Position numbers and translations under genes: made by a program
The notes under the pieces: generated by a model
The model's database searches: none
What the model was told of the DNA's origin: nothing
Seen by the model: the letters and a program-made list of their open reading frames with translations, nothing else
In this document: positions 17,799 to 25,613 of the stretch, in pieces
Numbering within the stretch: position 1 is the first letter of the stretch
Layout: every line of letters starts with the position of its first letter
NCBI RefSeq assembly: GCF_003751845.1
Contig: NZ_RJKQ01000001.1
Span: forward strand, 372,001 to 436,000
Length of the DNA: 64,000 nucleotides
Direction of reading: 5' to 3'
DNA from: Enterobacter sp. BIGb0383
Lineage (GTDB): Bacteria; Pseudomonadota; Gammaproteobacteria; Enterobacterales; Enterobacteriaceae

Positions 17799-19742
17799 TT
17801 ACTGCGCGGCGACGTCCAGACTGTCCGTCTCCAGCAGCGCCAGGGTACCGGCATACTCCAGCGGACGGGAGAAGTAGTAGCCCTGCATAAAGTGCACCCC
17901 GCATTTAATCAGTTTCTGTCGCTGTTTCGCCGTCTCAACGCCTTCGGCGACGACGTAAAATTTTAGACCCTGAGAGATATTCATCACTGCCTCAACAATC
18001 GCCAGCCCTTTACTATCCAGGTTATTAATAAACGAGCGATCAATCTTGATATAGTCGACGTTAATGTTCTGGATCACCGACAGGCTGGAGTAGCCGGTGC
18101 CGAAATCATCAACGGAAAAACGTACGCCTTGCTGCTGCAGGGCGCTGATTTTCTGATAAATCACCTGCAGTTCGGCATTGAAAATCGATTCCGTCACTTC
18201 CAGGTGCAGGCTGCTTCCGTCAATCTGCCAGGTGGAGAGCAGCTGAGTGACGTTGGAGACGAACTCCTTGTCATAGAACTGGATCATGGAGATATTGACG
18301 CACATCGCCACGCCGGGCCGACGTTTTTGTATCTCAAGCAGCGTCCGGCAGGCTTCCTCCATCGCCCATTTGCCAATCTCCACAATTCTGCCGCTCTGTT
18401 CCATCAGCGGAATAAACTCCGCCGGGGAAATATCACTTCCCTGATAGTGCCAGCGCAGCAGCGCTTCGAAGCTGACGATCCTGCCCTGCGGATTGACTAT
18501 CGGCTGGTACATCAGGCGCAGTTCATCGTTGGCGAGGGCCGTTTTCAGCGCCTCGTTCAGGGCGATTTTGCGCAGCAGATTAGATTCCAGCTCCATGTTA
18601 TAGAACGCCACCCGCTCCGGGTATTTACCTTTCTGCGAATACATGGCGATATCCGCCAGCTGAATCAGCCGGGTCAGGGACGTATCATGCTCCGGGCAAA
18701 CGGAAATTCCGATGGTGGCGCTCAGCGTCACCTTCTGCCCGTCGACGATAATGGGCCGCGACAGGCTGCGCACAATCTCGTCTCCCAGCTGCTGTGCGGC
18801 GTATTTATCGCCGTTAACCAGCAGAAATATAAATTCATCTCCGCCCCAGCGACAGACCTGGCTTCCGGGTCGGTAGAATTCATACAGTCGGGCGCTAAGC
18901 GTATGCAAAACCCGATCGCCAATATCGTGGCCGAGGGTATCGTTAATATTTTTAAAGCCGTCGAGATCGATAAAAAAGATACAGAAGCCGTCGATATGCT
19001 TCTCGCGGTACTGGCTGCAGATATCCTCCGCCGCCGATAAAAACGCCGCCCGGTTATAGAGCCCGGTCAGAGAATCGATATGTGAAATCTCATAGATCTG
19101 CTGGGTGCGTTTGCGGATGGTGTCCTCCATATTGCTCACCAGCATCTTATTTTTATCGCGCAGCAGGATGACTTCCCGCGTATAGCGGGTCGACCGTATG
19201 GCGCCGACGATCATGGCGGCGGTAGAGCACATCCCCAGTATGCCGAGATTACTTTGCCAGGTTTCAGGCTGCGCCAGCATGGTCAGTGAAAAAGGGGCCA
19301 GAATGGTCAGATTGTAGAGAATGGCGATCGTCAAATTTCCGGACAGCGTACTGGTGGCGCCACCGGCCAGGGCCGAGAGGATAACCACCACCGTGGTAAA
19401 TTCAGCCAGGCTAAACGACGGGAAAAATAGCACCCCATAGGCGCTCCACAGAGCAGCAGTGAACAGACAGCCAAGCGAAAAACGCAGTTGCCAGCGGGTA
19501 TGGTTTTTTGCGCTGTCGGGTGTTCTGAACCAGAAAAGGGTGTCGATAAGACGCAGGAACAGCACCGCAGAGAGCATCAGCCACCAGGTCATTTTGGCGG
19601 CGAAGTGGACGTTAGTGATGAAGGTAAAGGTCAGAATGCCGGAAGCGATAAAGCCGATGATAATGCCCAGCAGTGAATTGCCATATAAAAGCTTAAGCCC
19701 TTCAGACTGGTAAAGCGCGGCATTGCTACGATTGATGCTCAT
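17799..19742 (-). CDS. Membrane GGDEF-EAL cyclic-di-GMP enzyme
   Basis: A 647-residue inner-membrane protein. About six hydrophobic helices fill residues 20-180, a short coiled segment follows, then a GGDEF domain (SLTGLYN near 224, intact GGDEF at 300-304) and an EAL domain (EAL at 426-428, DDFGTG at 545-550, QGYYFSRP near the end). Both catalytic signatures are complete, so either diguanylate cyclase or phosphodiesterase activity is possible. The allosteric I-site position that is normally RxxD reads RPGS, so product inhibition is probably absent. The signal sensed by the membrane part is unknown. It converges with the phoX-type gene 33 bases away. Confidence 0.88.
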   Translation of the reverse strand: MSINRSNAALYQSEGLKLLYGNSLLGIIIGFIASGILTFTFITNVHFAAKMTWWLMLSAVLFLRLIDTLFWFRTPDSAKNHTRWQLRFSLGCLFTAALWSAYGVLFFPSFSLAEFTTVVVILSALAGGATSTLSGNLTIAILYNLTILAPFSLTMLAQPETWQSNLGILGMCSTAAMIVGAIRSTRYTREVILLRDKNKMLVSNMEDTIRKRTQQIYEISHIDSLTGLYNRAAFLSAAEDICSQYREKHIDGFCIFFIDLDGFKNINDTLGHDIGDRVLHTLSARLYEFYRPGSQVCRWGGDEFIFLLVNGDKYAAQQLGDEIVRSLSRPIIVDGQKVTLSATIGISVCPEHDTSLTRLIQLADIAMYSQKGKYPERVAFYNMELESNLLRKIALNEALKTALANDELRLMYQPIVNPQGRIVSFEALLRWHYQGSDISPAEFIPLMEQSGRIVEIGKWAMEEACRTLLEIQKRRPGVAMCVNISMIQFYDKEFVSNVTQLLSTWQIDGSSLHLEVTESIFNAELQVIYQKISALQQQGVRFSVDDFGTGYSSLSVIQNINVDYIKIDRSFINNLDSKGLAIVEAVMNISQGLKFYVVAEGVETAKQRQKLIKCGVHFMQGYYFSRPLEYAGTLALLETDSLDVAAQ

Positions 19743-19883
19743 TATCTGTTCGCCATAAAAAGTTTCCGTTAACAGGCCGGACGGCCAACTGACACCATAA
19801 CTTATAGGCTAATGATGATTGCGTCAGTTTGCCAGGCGGCACTGCAAAAACGTTATCGGCAGACTTAAGGGGAATATGAGAGG

Positions 19884-19909
19884 AAAAATGGCGCGCCGGG
19901 ATACGGCGC
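19884..19909 (-). terminator. Terminator of the phosphodiesterase-ABC operon
   Basis: A 6-bp GC stem GCGCCG/CGGCGC with a five-base loop is followed on the minus strand by an ATTTTT run. It lies just after the phosphodiesterase stop at 19931. Confidence 0.7.
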
Positions 19910-19930
19910 ACGATTTTTCGGCAGGTGGAA

Positions 19931-20761
19931 TCAGTCGATAAGACCGTTTTGATCGTAAAACGGCCAGGGGCCGTCAAACTGACCGATGGGGCAGTAGTGA
20001 GTAGCAATACCGTTTACCGCGCTCCAGCGATGCAGCAGGAATCCGGCCGGTTCAAGGCTAAAGGTCGAGGGGCCGTCTGGCGCAAAATCCGGGGTGACCT
20101 GATGAGAGGTGCCCGGTGCGCTACAGACGATGGTGCTGCCCAGCTGTGACACCATAAAACGGTGCACATGACCGCACAGTATCCGCAGCACCTGAGGCGC
20201 GTCGGCGAGGACGTTTGCCAGCGCATCGGCATCGCGCAGATTTTGCCTGTCCATATGGTCGATTCCGCTGATAAACGGATGGTGGTGCAGCATCACGATG
20301 GTGGGTTTCTCCGGGGCGGCGGCCAGCTGCTCCTGTAACCACGCGAGCCGGGCCGGACAGAGTTCGCCCCAGGGCTGCTCCGCAACGGTGGAATCGAGTC
20401 CAATCAGTCGGACTGGAAAACGGTCGACACACCACTGAATAAACTCAGCCTGTGGGTTGAGCCAGTCGCAGTCCCTGAAGGCGTCGCGGAAAGCGGGACG
20501 GCTATCGTGATTGCCGGCAATCGCGAACCACGGGAGCGTCAGCGTATCCAGCACCGCACGGACCGCTGCGTACTCCTCAGGAGTACCAAAATCGGTTAAG
20601 TCGCCGGTAATGGCCACCGCATCCGGGCGCGGTGTCAGAGAATTGAGTCGGGCAACGGCGGCTTTTAGCGCGCCGAGGGTATCCACTTTCCGGTAGGAGA
20701 GGCGACCTCCGGCTTTAATATGCAGATCGCTTATCTGAGCAAGAACGAAATCAGGTTTCAA
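19931..20761 (-). CDS. GpdQ/CpdA-like class III metallophosphodiesterase
   Basis: A 276-residue cytoplasmic calcineurin-fold phosphoesterase with all metal-site motifs: DLH at 12-14, GDLTDFG with Asp54, GNHD at 83-86, the HHHPF block at 159-163 and GHVH at 197-200. Length and motif order fit the class III cyclic-nucleotide/glycerophosphodiester phosphodiesterases such as GpdQ. It starts at TTG 20761, which overlaps the ATPase stop as TTGA, so it is the coupled last gene of the transporter operon. No signal peptide is seen, so the substrate would be cut after import. The substrate is inferred to be a phosphodiester, not demonstrated. Confidence 0.85.
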   Translation of the reverse strand: MKPDFVLAQISDLHIKAGGRLSYRKVDTLGALKAAVARLNSLTPRPDAVAITGDLTDFGTPEEYAAVRAVLDTLTLPWFAIAGNHDSRPAFRDAFRDCDWLNPQAEFIQWCVDRFPVRLIGLDSTVAEQPWGELCPARLAWLQEQLAAAPEKPTIVMLHHHPFISGIDHMDRQNLRDADALANVLADAPQVLRILCGHVHRFMVSQLGSTIVCSAPGTSHQVTPDFAPDGPSTFSLEPAGFLLHRWSAVNGIATHYCPIGQFDGPWPFYDQNGLID

Positions 20762-21753
20762 CGCAGAGCTCCCGGCGGAGTTAAGGGTGAAGGAACGGAA
20801 AAAACAGAACGCGGGTCGATATGCAGACCCACCTGCATGCCCGGTGCCCAGCTCTCACGTGCAGGGCAGTCCACCTGCACCGACTGGCTTTCTGCGGTGC
20901 GGACGACCACGCGCTGGGTCTGACCGAGGAATACCGAGTGCATGACCTCGCCCGTGAAGGCGCTCTCCTGCGGCAGAACCAGGCGAATATCTTCCGGGCG
21001 GCAGTAGCGGGTTTCACCCTGCCAGGTCAGCGGATTTATCGCACCGACGAACCCGGCGACAAACTCGCTGGCCGGGTGATGATAGATCTCACGCGGGGTG
21101 CCAATCTGCTCGATTCTGCCGTGACGCATCACCGCGATACGATCGCCCAGGGCCATCGCTTCCTGCTGGTCGTGGGTCACGTAAACGGCGGTGATCCCAA
21201 GCTGGCGCAGCAGTGTGCCGATATCCTCCCGCAGCTTTTCGCGCAGTTTGGCGTCCAGCGCCGCCAGGGGCTCATCAAACAGCAGTACCTTCGGACGGGC
21301 CGCCAGCGCACGGGCCAGCGCCACGCGTTGTTTCTGACCGCCGGAGAGCGCGTTGATAGAACGGGTGGCGTAATCGCTAAGATCGACCATCGCCAGCATC
21401 TCAGCCACTCGGGTGGCAATCTCCGACGGTGGCAGGCCCTGAATACGCAGGCCGTAGGCGACGTTGCTGGCTACGTCGAGATGCGGAAACAGAGCGTAGT
21501 TCTGAAAGACCATACCGACATTGCGTTTCTCAATGGGAAGGGCCGTCACGTTATTGTCGCCAAACCAGACCTCGCCGCCGCTGTCACAGCGCTCAAGGCC
21601 GCTGATAATGCGCAGGGTGGTCGTCTTCCCACAGCCGGACGGGCCGAGCAGCACCAGGGTTTCTCCGCTCTGGATGGTCAGATCCAGCGGATGCAGCGCC
21701 ACCTGGTGGTGGGCAAAGGTACGGCTGCAGTTTTGTAAACGAATTTGGGTCAT
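20758..21753 (-). CDS. ABC transporter ATPase, PotA/UgpC/PhnT-like
   Basis: A 331-residue ATPase with Walker A GPSGCGKT near residues 37-44, Q-loop QNYALFPHL, signature LSGGQKQRVALARAL, Walker B VLLFDEPLAALD and the switch histidine in YVTHDQQEA. A C-terminal regulatory extension of about 90 residues contains the CRPEDIRL motif found in transporters for polyamines, iron, glycerol-3-phosphate and 2-aminoethylphosphonate. It overlaps the permease before it and the phosphodiesterase after it by four bases each, indicating strict co-expression. Substrate cannot be told from the ATPase alone. Confidence 0.92.
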   Translation of the reverse strand: MTQIRLQNCSRTFAHHQVALHPLDLTIQSGETLVLLGPSGCGKTTTLRIISGLERCDSGGEVWFGDNNVTALPIEKRNVGMVFQNYALFPHLDVASNVAYGLRIQGLPPSEIATRVAEMLAMVDLSDYATRSINALSGGQKQRVALARALAARPKVLLFDEPLAALDAKLREKLREDIGTLLRQLGITAVYVTHDQQEAMALGDRIAVMRHGRIEQIGTPREIYHHPASEFVAGFVGAINPLTWQGETRYCRPEDIRLVLPQESAFTGEVMHSVFLGQTQRVVVRTAESQSVQVDCPARESWAPGMQVGLHIDPRSVFSVPSPLTPPGALR

Positions 21754-22541
21754 CGGGAGGCTCCCTTTTTAGCGCGGCTGAAATAGTGCATTGCCAGCAG
21801 CAGCGGAATAATCATCAGTAAAAACAGAGTGGTGTAGGCGGAACCGATCTCAAGGCGCATGGAGGCGTAGCTGTCGGCCAGCCCAACGGGCAGCGTTTTG
21901 GTCAGCGGCGTATGCAGCATCCAGGTGATATTGAATTCACCCACCGAAAGCGTCACCACCATAAAGGCCCCGGCCAGCACGCCGGAAAGCGAGTTGGGGA
22001 TCACCACGGTGAAGAAACGACGCAGTGCACCGGCACCGAGACTGGCAGCGGCCTCTTCCATCTGCGGCAGGGCGGAAGCTTTCATGACTGCCAGTACCGG
22101 ACGTACCATAAACGGCAGCGTAAAGAGCACGTGACCAATCAAAATAAAGATCCAGCTATTACGCAGGCCGGGGATCCCGCCCCATACCAGCAGAAGGCCA
22201 AGCGCGGTCGCGAGACCGGGCACCGCCACCGGCAGCATCAGGCACTCTTCAATCCACACCGCCATGCGGGACGGGCTTTTCAGCAGCGCCCAGGCCGCGG
22301 GCACGCCGACCAGCACGGTGCAGACCAGGCAGGCCAGGGCAATCATCAGCGACAGCCAGAAGGTCGGGGCATAAAGCGCCCAGACTTCTTCAATCCAGCG
22401 CAGAGTCAGGCCGCTTTTCAGGCCAATAAAGTAGTTCTCCGTAAACCCGGCGAGCACCGACATCACCAGCGGAACCATCAGAAACAGACACACCAGCAGA
22501 GTCAGCGTGAGCTGAGCAGTAAACAGCAGCGGTCGGGTCAT
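21750..22541 (-). CDS. ABC transporter permease 2 (PhnV/PotC-like)
   Basis: A 263-residue inner-membrane permease with about six helices and the EAA-type coupling motif EEAAASLGAGALRRFFTVVIPNSL that docks on the ATPase. It belongs to the same broad class as PotC, AfuB and PhnV subunits. ATG 22541 overlaps the preceding permease stop as ATGA. It pairs with the permease encoded just upstream. Confidence 0.9.
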   Translation of the reverse strand: MTRPLLFTAQLTLTLLVCLFLMVPLVMSVLAGFTENYFIGLKSGLTLRWIEEVWALYAPTFWLSLMIALACLVCTVLVGVPAAWALLKSPSRMAVWIEECLMLPVAVPGLATALGLLLVWGGIPGLRNSWIFILIGHVLFTLPFMVRPVLAVMKASALPQMEEAAASLGAGALRRFFTVVIPNSLSGVLAGAFMVVTLSVGEFNITWMLHTPLTKTLPVGLADSYASMRLEIGSAYTTLFLLMIIPLLLAMHYFSRAKKGASR

Positions 22542-23407
22542 ACGGGCATCTCCGCGTGGGAGCCGTACCAGCGGCGGGCCAGTAGCAGCGCAAGCCAGGT
22601 CACCAGGCCCATCACGACCGAAAGCGCGGCGGCGGTGGCGAAGTTGGCGTAGTTAGTGAATTCACCGTAAATTGTCAGAGGCAGCACGTTCAGATCGGTA
22701 CCCAGGGTAAAGGCGGTGCCAAACGCGCCCATGCTGGTGGCGAAACAGATCGCCGCGCTGGAAAACAGCGCCGGTGCCAGGCCCGGGATCACCACGTCAC
22801 ACAGGATACGCCAGCTTCCGGCCCCCAGAGAGCGAGCCGCTTCTTCGAGGCTGGCATCGAGTTTCTCGCAGGCGGCGACGAGGGTCATAATCACCCGCGG
22901 GATAGAGAAATAGAGGTAGCCAAAAAAGAGGCCAACCAGGCTGTAGGCAAAGATCCAGCGCTCGCCGGTCAGGCTCATGCCGAGAGTGGCAAACAGCCCC
23001 TGACGGCCGCCAAGCATAATAATAAAGAACCCAACCACCACCCCGGGGAACGCCAGCGGGAAGGTCAGCAGGGCCAGGACCAGGCCTTTGCCCGGAAATG
23101 GATGGCGCGACAGGAAAAAGGCTACCACGGCGGATATTGCCACCGCCGCCAGCGAAACCAGCGCTGATAGCGTCAGGGTAATCAGCAGACTTTGCAGATA
23201 GCGCGGGCTGCTGAGGATAGTCCAGTAACCGCTTACCATCGTACTGTTATCCGGGCCGCTGCCGAGGATCGCCAGCGAGGCAAAAGGCAGAAGCCAGAAC
23301 GCACAGAACAGGGAGAGCGCGGGAACAAGCGCAAAAATCACGCCGGGTGGAAAACGCCGCCCGCGAGGGCGGGTCGGCGTGGCGGCGTTAAGGCCGTGTT
23401 GCGGCAT
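22538..23407 (-). CDS. ABC transporter permease 1 (PhnU/PotB-like)
   Basis: A 289-residue polytopic permease with a basic N-terminus (TRPRGRRFPPG) and the coupling motif EEAARSLGAGSWRILCDVVIPGLAPAL. The start may be ATG 23407, overlapping the binding-protein stop as TGATG, or GTG one codon earlier. ATG is chosen. It is the first of two non-identical permeases forming the channel. Confidence 0.9.
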   Translation of the reverse strand: MPQHGLNAATPTRPRGRRFPPGVIFALVPALSLFCAFWLLPFASLAILGSGPDNSTMVSGYWTILSSPRYLQSLLITLTLSALVSLAAVAISAVVAFFLSRHPFPGKGLVLALLTFPLAFPGVVVGFFIIMLGGRQGLFATLGMSLTGERWIFAYSLVGLFFGYLYFSIPRVIMTLVAACEKLDASLEEAARSLGAGSWRILCDVVIPGLAPALFSSAAICFATSMGAFGTAFTLGTDLNVLPLTIYGEFTNYANFATAAALSVVMGLVTWLALLLARRWYGSHAEMPV

Positions 23408-24411
23408 CACTTAACCTCGTTGATATAGCGAGCAGAGAAGGCTTTCTGAGCGTCGGCCATCTGCTGATAGTTCACAGTATGCGCACGGGCGTAGTCGCTG
23501 TCCGGCAGGAACTGGGCACGCGCGGTGTCGGTCATGGCGCTTTCGCGGACCGGACGCAGCCAGGCGTTCGCCCAGATGGCCTGGCCCTTGTCGGAGAGCA
23601 CATAGTCGATCACTTTTTTGCCTTCACTGCTGTGGGGGGCGTTTTTCACCAGGCTAATCACGTAAGGCACCTTGATACTGCCTTCTTTCGGGATCACAAA
23701 CGCAATATTGGCGTGGTCCTTATAGCGGGCGCGATAGGCGTTGAAGTCGTAATCCAGCAGGATCGGCATCTCACCGGACAGCACGCGGGCGTAGGCGGTC
23801 TGTTTCGGGACGATAGGCTCGTTCTTCATCAGCTGTTTGAAGTAGTTAATACCCGGCGTAAAGTCGTTCATGGTCCCGCCTTTGGCGAGGTTTACCGCCA
23901 CCGCCGCCGCATAGCCAACAAAGGCGCTGGCCGGGTCAAGATAGCCCACCATACCCTTGTATTCCGGCTTGAGCAGATCGTCCCAGGAGGTCGGTACCGG
24001 CGCGCCATTCAGGGCATCCACATTGACCATAAAACCGATGGTGCCGGAGTGCAGCGCGACCCATTTCCCGTCAGGATCTTTCAGGTCAGCCGGAATGCTC
24101 TCCCAGCCCGCAGGCTTATAAGACTCAAGTACGTCAGATTTGGCGGCCTGAATCCCGAAGGTCACGCCCAGATAGGTCACGTCTGCCACCGGATTGTTTT
24201 TCTCGGCAACGATCTGCGCCAGCGCCTGGCCGGAGTTTTTATTGTCCTGCGGCACCACAATGCCGGTGTCTTTGGCAATAGATTTAAGCTGGGTGGCCCA
24301 GTCGGCCCACTCCGGCGGGCAGTTATAGCAGATAGCAGTTGCCGCCTGAGACTGAGCCGACACCAGCAGCGCGCCGGTAAGGCAAATCGACGAAATTATT
24401 GACTTTTTCAT
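23407..24411 (-). CDS. ABC transporter periplasmic binding protein
   Basis: A 334-residue class II solute-binding protein. The Sec signal ends near AQSQA at about residue 23, directly followed in the mature protein by a CYNC pair. Segments such as GTIGFMVNVDAL and PTSWDDLLKPEYKGMVGYLDP are typical of the iron/polyamine/aminoethylphosphonate binding family. ATG 24411 is preferred over one nine codons upstream because the signal peptide then starts MKKS and GGGAA is well placed. It lies 23 bases after the regulator gene, first of the transport genes. The ligand is not identifiable by motif. Confidence 0.88.
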   Translation of the reverse strand: MKKSIISSICLTGALLVSAQSQAATAICYNCPPEWADWATQLKSIAKDTGIVVPQDNKNSGQALAQIVAEKNNPVADVTYLGVTFGIQAAKSDVLESYKPAGWESIPADLKDPDGKWVALHSGTIGFMVNVDALNGAPVPTSWDDLLKPEYKGMVGYLDPASAFVGYAAAVAVNLAKGGTMNDFTPGINYFKQLMKNEPIVPKQTAYARVLSGEMPILLDYDFNAYRARYKDHANIAFVIPKEGSIKVPYVISLVKNAPHSSEGKKVIDYVLSDKGQAIWANAWLRPVRESAMTDTARAQFLPDSDYARAHTVNYQQMADAQKAFSARYINEVK

Positions 24412-24434
24412 GGGATTTCCCGGGTGTTGGAACA

Positions 24435-25436
24435 TCATAAAATCTGCGCCCTGGCGACGCTTTCGCCATGACGCAGGGTAAAATCGAGGGTCCGGCAGGG
24501 GCTGGCTTCGCCGGATATCAACGCCAGCAGGCTGGTCAGGGCGGCTTCGCCAAGCGCCTGCTGCGGTTGTTCAATAGTGCACAGCGACGGGCAAAGCATT
24601 TCGCCAAGCTGGATCCCGTCAAATCCCACCACCGAGACCTGCTGCGGCACGTTAAAACCGCGGCGCTGCAGATTGCCGATGGTGCTGATCGCCAGCAGGT
24701 CGTTCGAGCACAGCAGGGCGGTGAGAGAAGACGGGGCGGCAATCCACGGCAGCAGCACGTTAATATCCGCCCGCGTATGGTGCGGCATCTCAATCAGCGG
24801 CAGCGGTGAATGGCCTGCTTCCTCTACCGCCTGGCAGTAGCCCTGATAGCGCAGGCTGGCGCGATCCGACTGCTGTACCGGCCCGGCAATCATGCCGATC
24901 CTCTGGTGGCCCAGCGTCAGCAGATGGCGGGTGGCCTGATACATAGCACGCTGGTTATCCACGCTGACGGTAACAAAAGGTGAGGGCGCATCCGGGTTAT
25001 GGGCCAGCACCACCGGAAGCGCCTCGCGGGAGAGCAGATCCAGGCAGGGACTGTGCTGTGCATTCGCCACGGTGAGGATCAGTCCGTCAACCCGCTGGCG
25101 TAGCATATTCTCCAGCACGACCGATTCCCGGTCCGGGTGATAGTCGGTGGTGGCAACCATCAGCGAGTAGCCGTGTTCGCGGGCGAGATTCTCCATCGCC
25201 TGAAGCTGTTCGCTGAATACCGGGTTGCTCAGGGTGGGCAGCATTACGCCAATAATCCGCGTCGACTGGGTGCGCAGCTGGCGCGCGACATAGTTGGGAC
25301 GAAAACCCAGCGTGTTTGAGGCGGCATACACTTTTTCCCGCGTACTTTCCCGCACCTTTTCAGGCTCGGCAAAGGCGCGGGCGGCGGTGGCACGTGAGAC
25401 GCCGGCAAGGCGTGCAACGCTGAGTAAATCTGTCAT
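24435..25436 (-). CDS. LacI-family transcriptional regulator of the phosphodiesterase-ABC operon
   Basis: A 333-residue LacI/GalR-type regulator: N-terminal helix-turn-helix SVARLAGVSRATAARAF, hinge helix segment YVARQLRTQ near residues 50-58, and a periplasmic-binding-protein-like ligand domain (IGVMLPTLSNPVF, VDGLILT, ISVVGFDG-type QVSVVGFDG). It is the first gene of the operon it presumably controls. An 18-bp perfect palindrome lies 21 bases upstream of its start, so autoregulation is likely. The ligand is unknown; the transported compound or its phosphate-free product is a reasonable guess. Confidence 0.9.
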   Translation of the reverse strand: MTDLLSVARLAGVSRATAARAFAEPEKVRESTREKVYAASNTLGFRPNYVARQLRTQSTRIIGVMLPTLSNPVFSEQLQAMENLAREHGYSLMVATTDYHPDRESVVLENMLRQRVDGLILTVANAQHSPCLDLLSREALPVVLAHNPDAPSPFVTVSVDNQRAMYQATRHLLTLGHQRIGMIAGPVQQSDRASLRYQGYCQAVEEAGHSPLPLIEMPHHTRADINVLLPWIAAPSSLTALLCSNDLLAISTIGNLQRRGFNVPQQVSVVGFDGIQLGEMLCPSLCTIEQPQQALGEAALTSLLALISGEASPCRTLDFTLRHGESVARAQIL

Positions 25437-25457
25437 TCGTCCCTCTCTGAATACGCA

Positions 25458-25475
25458 AATGAGATCGATCTCATT
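25458..25475. promoter_or_regulatory. LacI-family operator (perfect 18-bp palindrome)
   Basis: AATGAGATCGATCTCATT is a perfect palindrome with the central CG step preferred by LacI-family proteins. It begins right where transcription from the adjacent -10 (25482-25487, minus strand) would start, a classical repressor position. Confidence 0.8.
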
Positions 25476-25481
25476 GGGCGC

Positions 25482-25525
25482 AGCATAGGCAGGACAGATG
25501 TCAGATTTATGACTCGCAAATGACG
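25482..25525 (-). promoter_or_regulatory. Pho box with -10, promoter of the phosphodiesterase-ABC operon
   Basis: On the minus strand, three half-sites CGTCAT, AGTCAT and TGACAT are spaced exactly 11 bases apart between 25525 and 25498; the central part AGTCATAAATCTGACAT matches 15 of 18 Pho box positions when two flanking bases are counted. Ten bases later comes a -10 hexamer TATGCT at 25487-25482. The arrangement replaces a -35, as in PhoB-activated promoters. Confidence 0.75.
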
Positions 25526-25552
25526 TTTTACCGAAAGCACGCCGTTTAACGG

Positions 25553-25601
25553 TTGCGTTGCGGTCGCGCAGTGTGTATTTTTATGCAGAAATTATGCATA
25601 A
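25553..25601 (+). promoter_or_regulatory. Promoter and inverted repeat upstream of amino acid ABC genes
   Basis: A -35 TTGCGT (25553-25558), 17-base spacer and -10 TATTTT (25576-25581) precede an inverted repeat TTATGCA (25581-25587)/TGCATAA (25595-25601). The repeat would overlap the transcription start, a repressor-like position. It vaguely resembles TGCAT-type ArgR boxes but spacing is one base off. Confidence 0.5.
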
Positions 25602-25613
25602 ACAGGGGTTAAA

